This document shows, in pieces, positions 5,339 through 5,403 of a stretch of 5,403 bases of DNA. The first letter of the stretch is position 1. The number at the start of each line of letters is the position of its first letter. The translations under genes and the position numbers were made by a program. Under the pieces are notes generated by a model. It ran no database searches. It saw only the letters and a program-made list of their open reading frames with translations, and had not been told where the DNA came from. Location of the stretch: contig JAEYNY010000026.1 of assembly GCA_023412275.1 (NCBI GenBank), forward strand, positions 1-5,403, in the 5' to 3' direction. The stretch is from Bacillota bacterium. GTDB lineage: Bacteria > Bacillota > Clostridia > Acetivibrionales > DSM-1351.

Positions 5339-5403
5339 ATGGGAATTAACGAGACTATGATGTTTAAAGTGGATAATGAAAAAGAGAATGAAGCAAAAGA
5401 AAT
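5339..5403 (+). CDS. ireB: IreB / UPF0297 family regulatory protein, N-terminal fragment cut by the window edge
   Basis: The first 21 codons read MGINETMMFKVDNEKENEAK then E. The N-E-T-M-M-F-K-V-D-N-E-K block is characteristic of the short (about 80-90 residue) UPF0297 family. In Enterococcus faecalis, IreB is a substrate of the PASTA Ser/Thr kinase IreK, phosphorylated on N-terminal threonines, and restrains cephalosporin resistance. Here Thr6 is the only Thr in the visible part and the probable counterpart. In Clostridia and Bacilli this gene is usually followed by ruvX/yqgF and a DUF1292 gene, which would lie beyond the right edge. It sits 87 bases after mtaB with no terminator or strong promoter between, so co-transcription is likely. 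Confidence 0.88.
   Translation, partial: MGINETMMFKVDNEKENEAKE

Overview
The window looks like chromosome of a low-GC, cellulosome-producing Clostridium, most like the mesophilic Ruminiclostridium (C. cellulolyticum / C. papyrosolvens) group. The reasons are AT-rich intergenic DNA, strong AGGAGG ribosome binding sites, a secreted pectate lyase with a type I dockerin, and the pair mtaB then ireB that is common in Clostridia. The genus is inferred from content; no database search was possible.

Layout. At the left edge, on the minus strand, lie the first 21 codons of an HPr-fold protein with its own sigma-A-type promoter. A divergent AT-rich spacer of nearly 390 bases follows, with candidate promoter elements but no convincing gene. 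Next on the plus strand is a family 2 glycosyltransferase (453-1397) whose Shine-Dalgarno points to a non-standard AUA start. After a 171-base leader with an unexplained hairpin comes the main gene (1569-3818), a 749-residue secreted enzyme with the order signal peptide, PL1 pectate lyase, Pro/Thr linker, dockerin, linker, PL9 pectate lyase. A new promoter then drives mtaB (3941-5251), a radical-SAM tRNA methylthiotransferase, followed by the first 21 codons of an IreB/UPF0297 protein cut by the right edge.

How the genes work together. The pectinase should be exported and docked by its central dockerin onto a scaffoldin cohesin, so that two different pectate lyase folds act side by side on homogalacturonan. 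The glycosyltransferase may share a transcript with it, since no terminator is visible between them, but a functional link is speculative. mtaB and ireB are housekeeping genes (tRNA modification; Ser/Thr-kinase-linked envelope regulation).

I found no CRISPR array, transposon, phage or defence genes and no clearly new system. The points most worth a second look are the dual-lyase architecture with an internal dockerin, an EF-hand/dockerin-like loop inserted in the PL1 catalytic domain, a degenerate second dockerin repeat, and the AUA-start puzzle.
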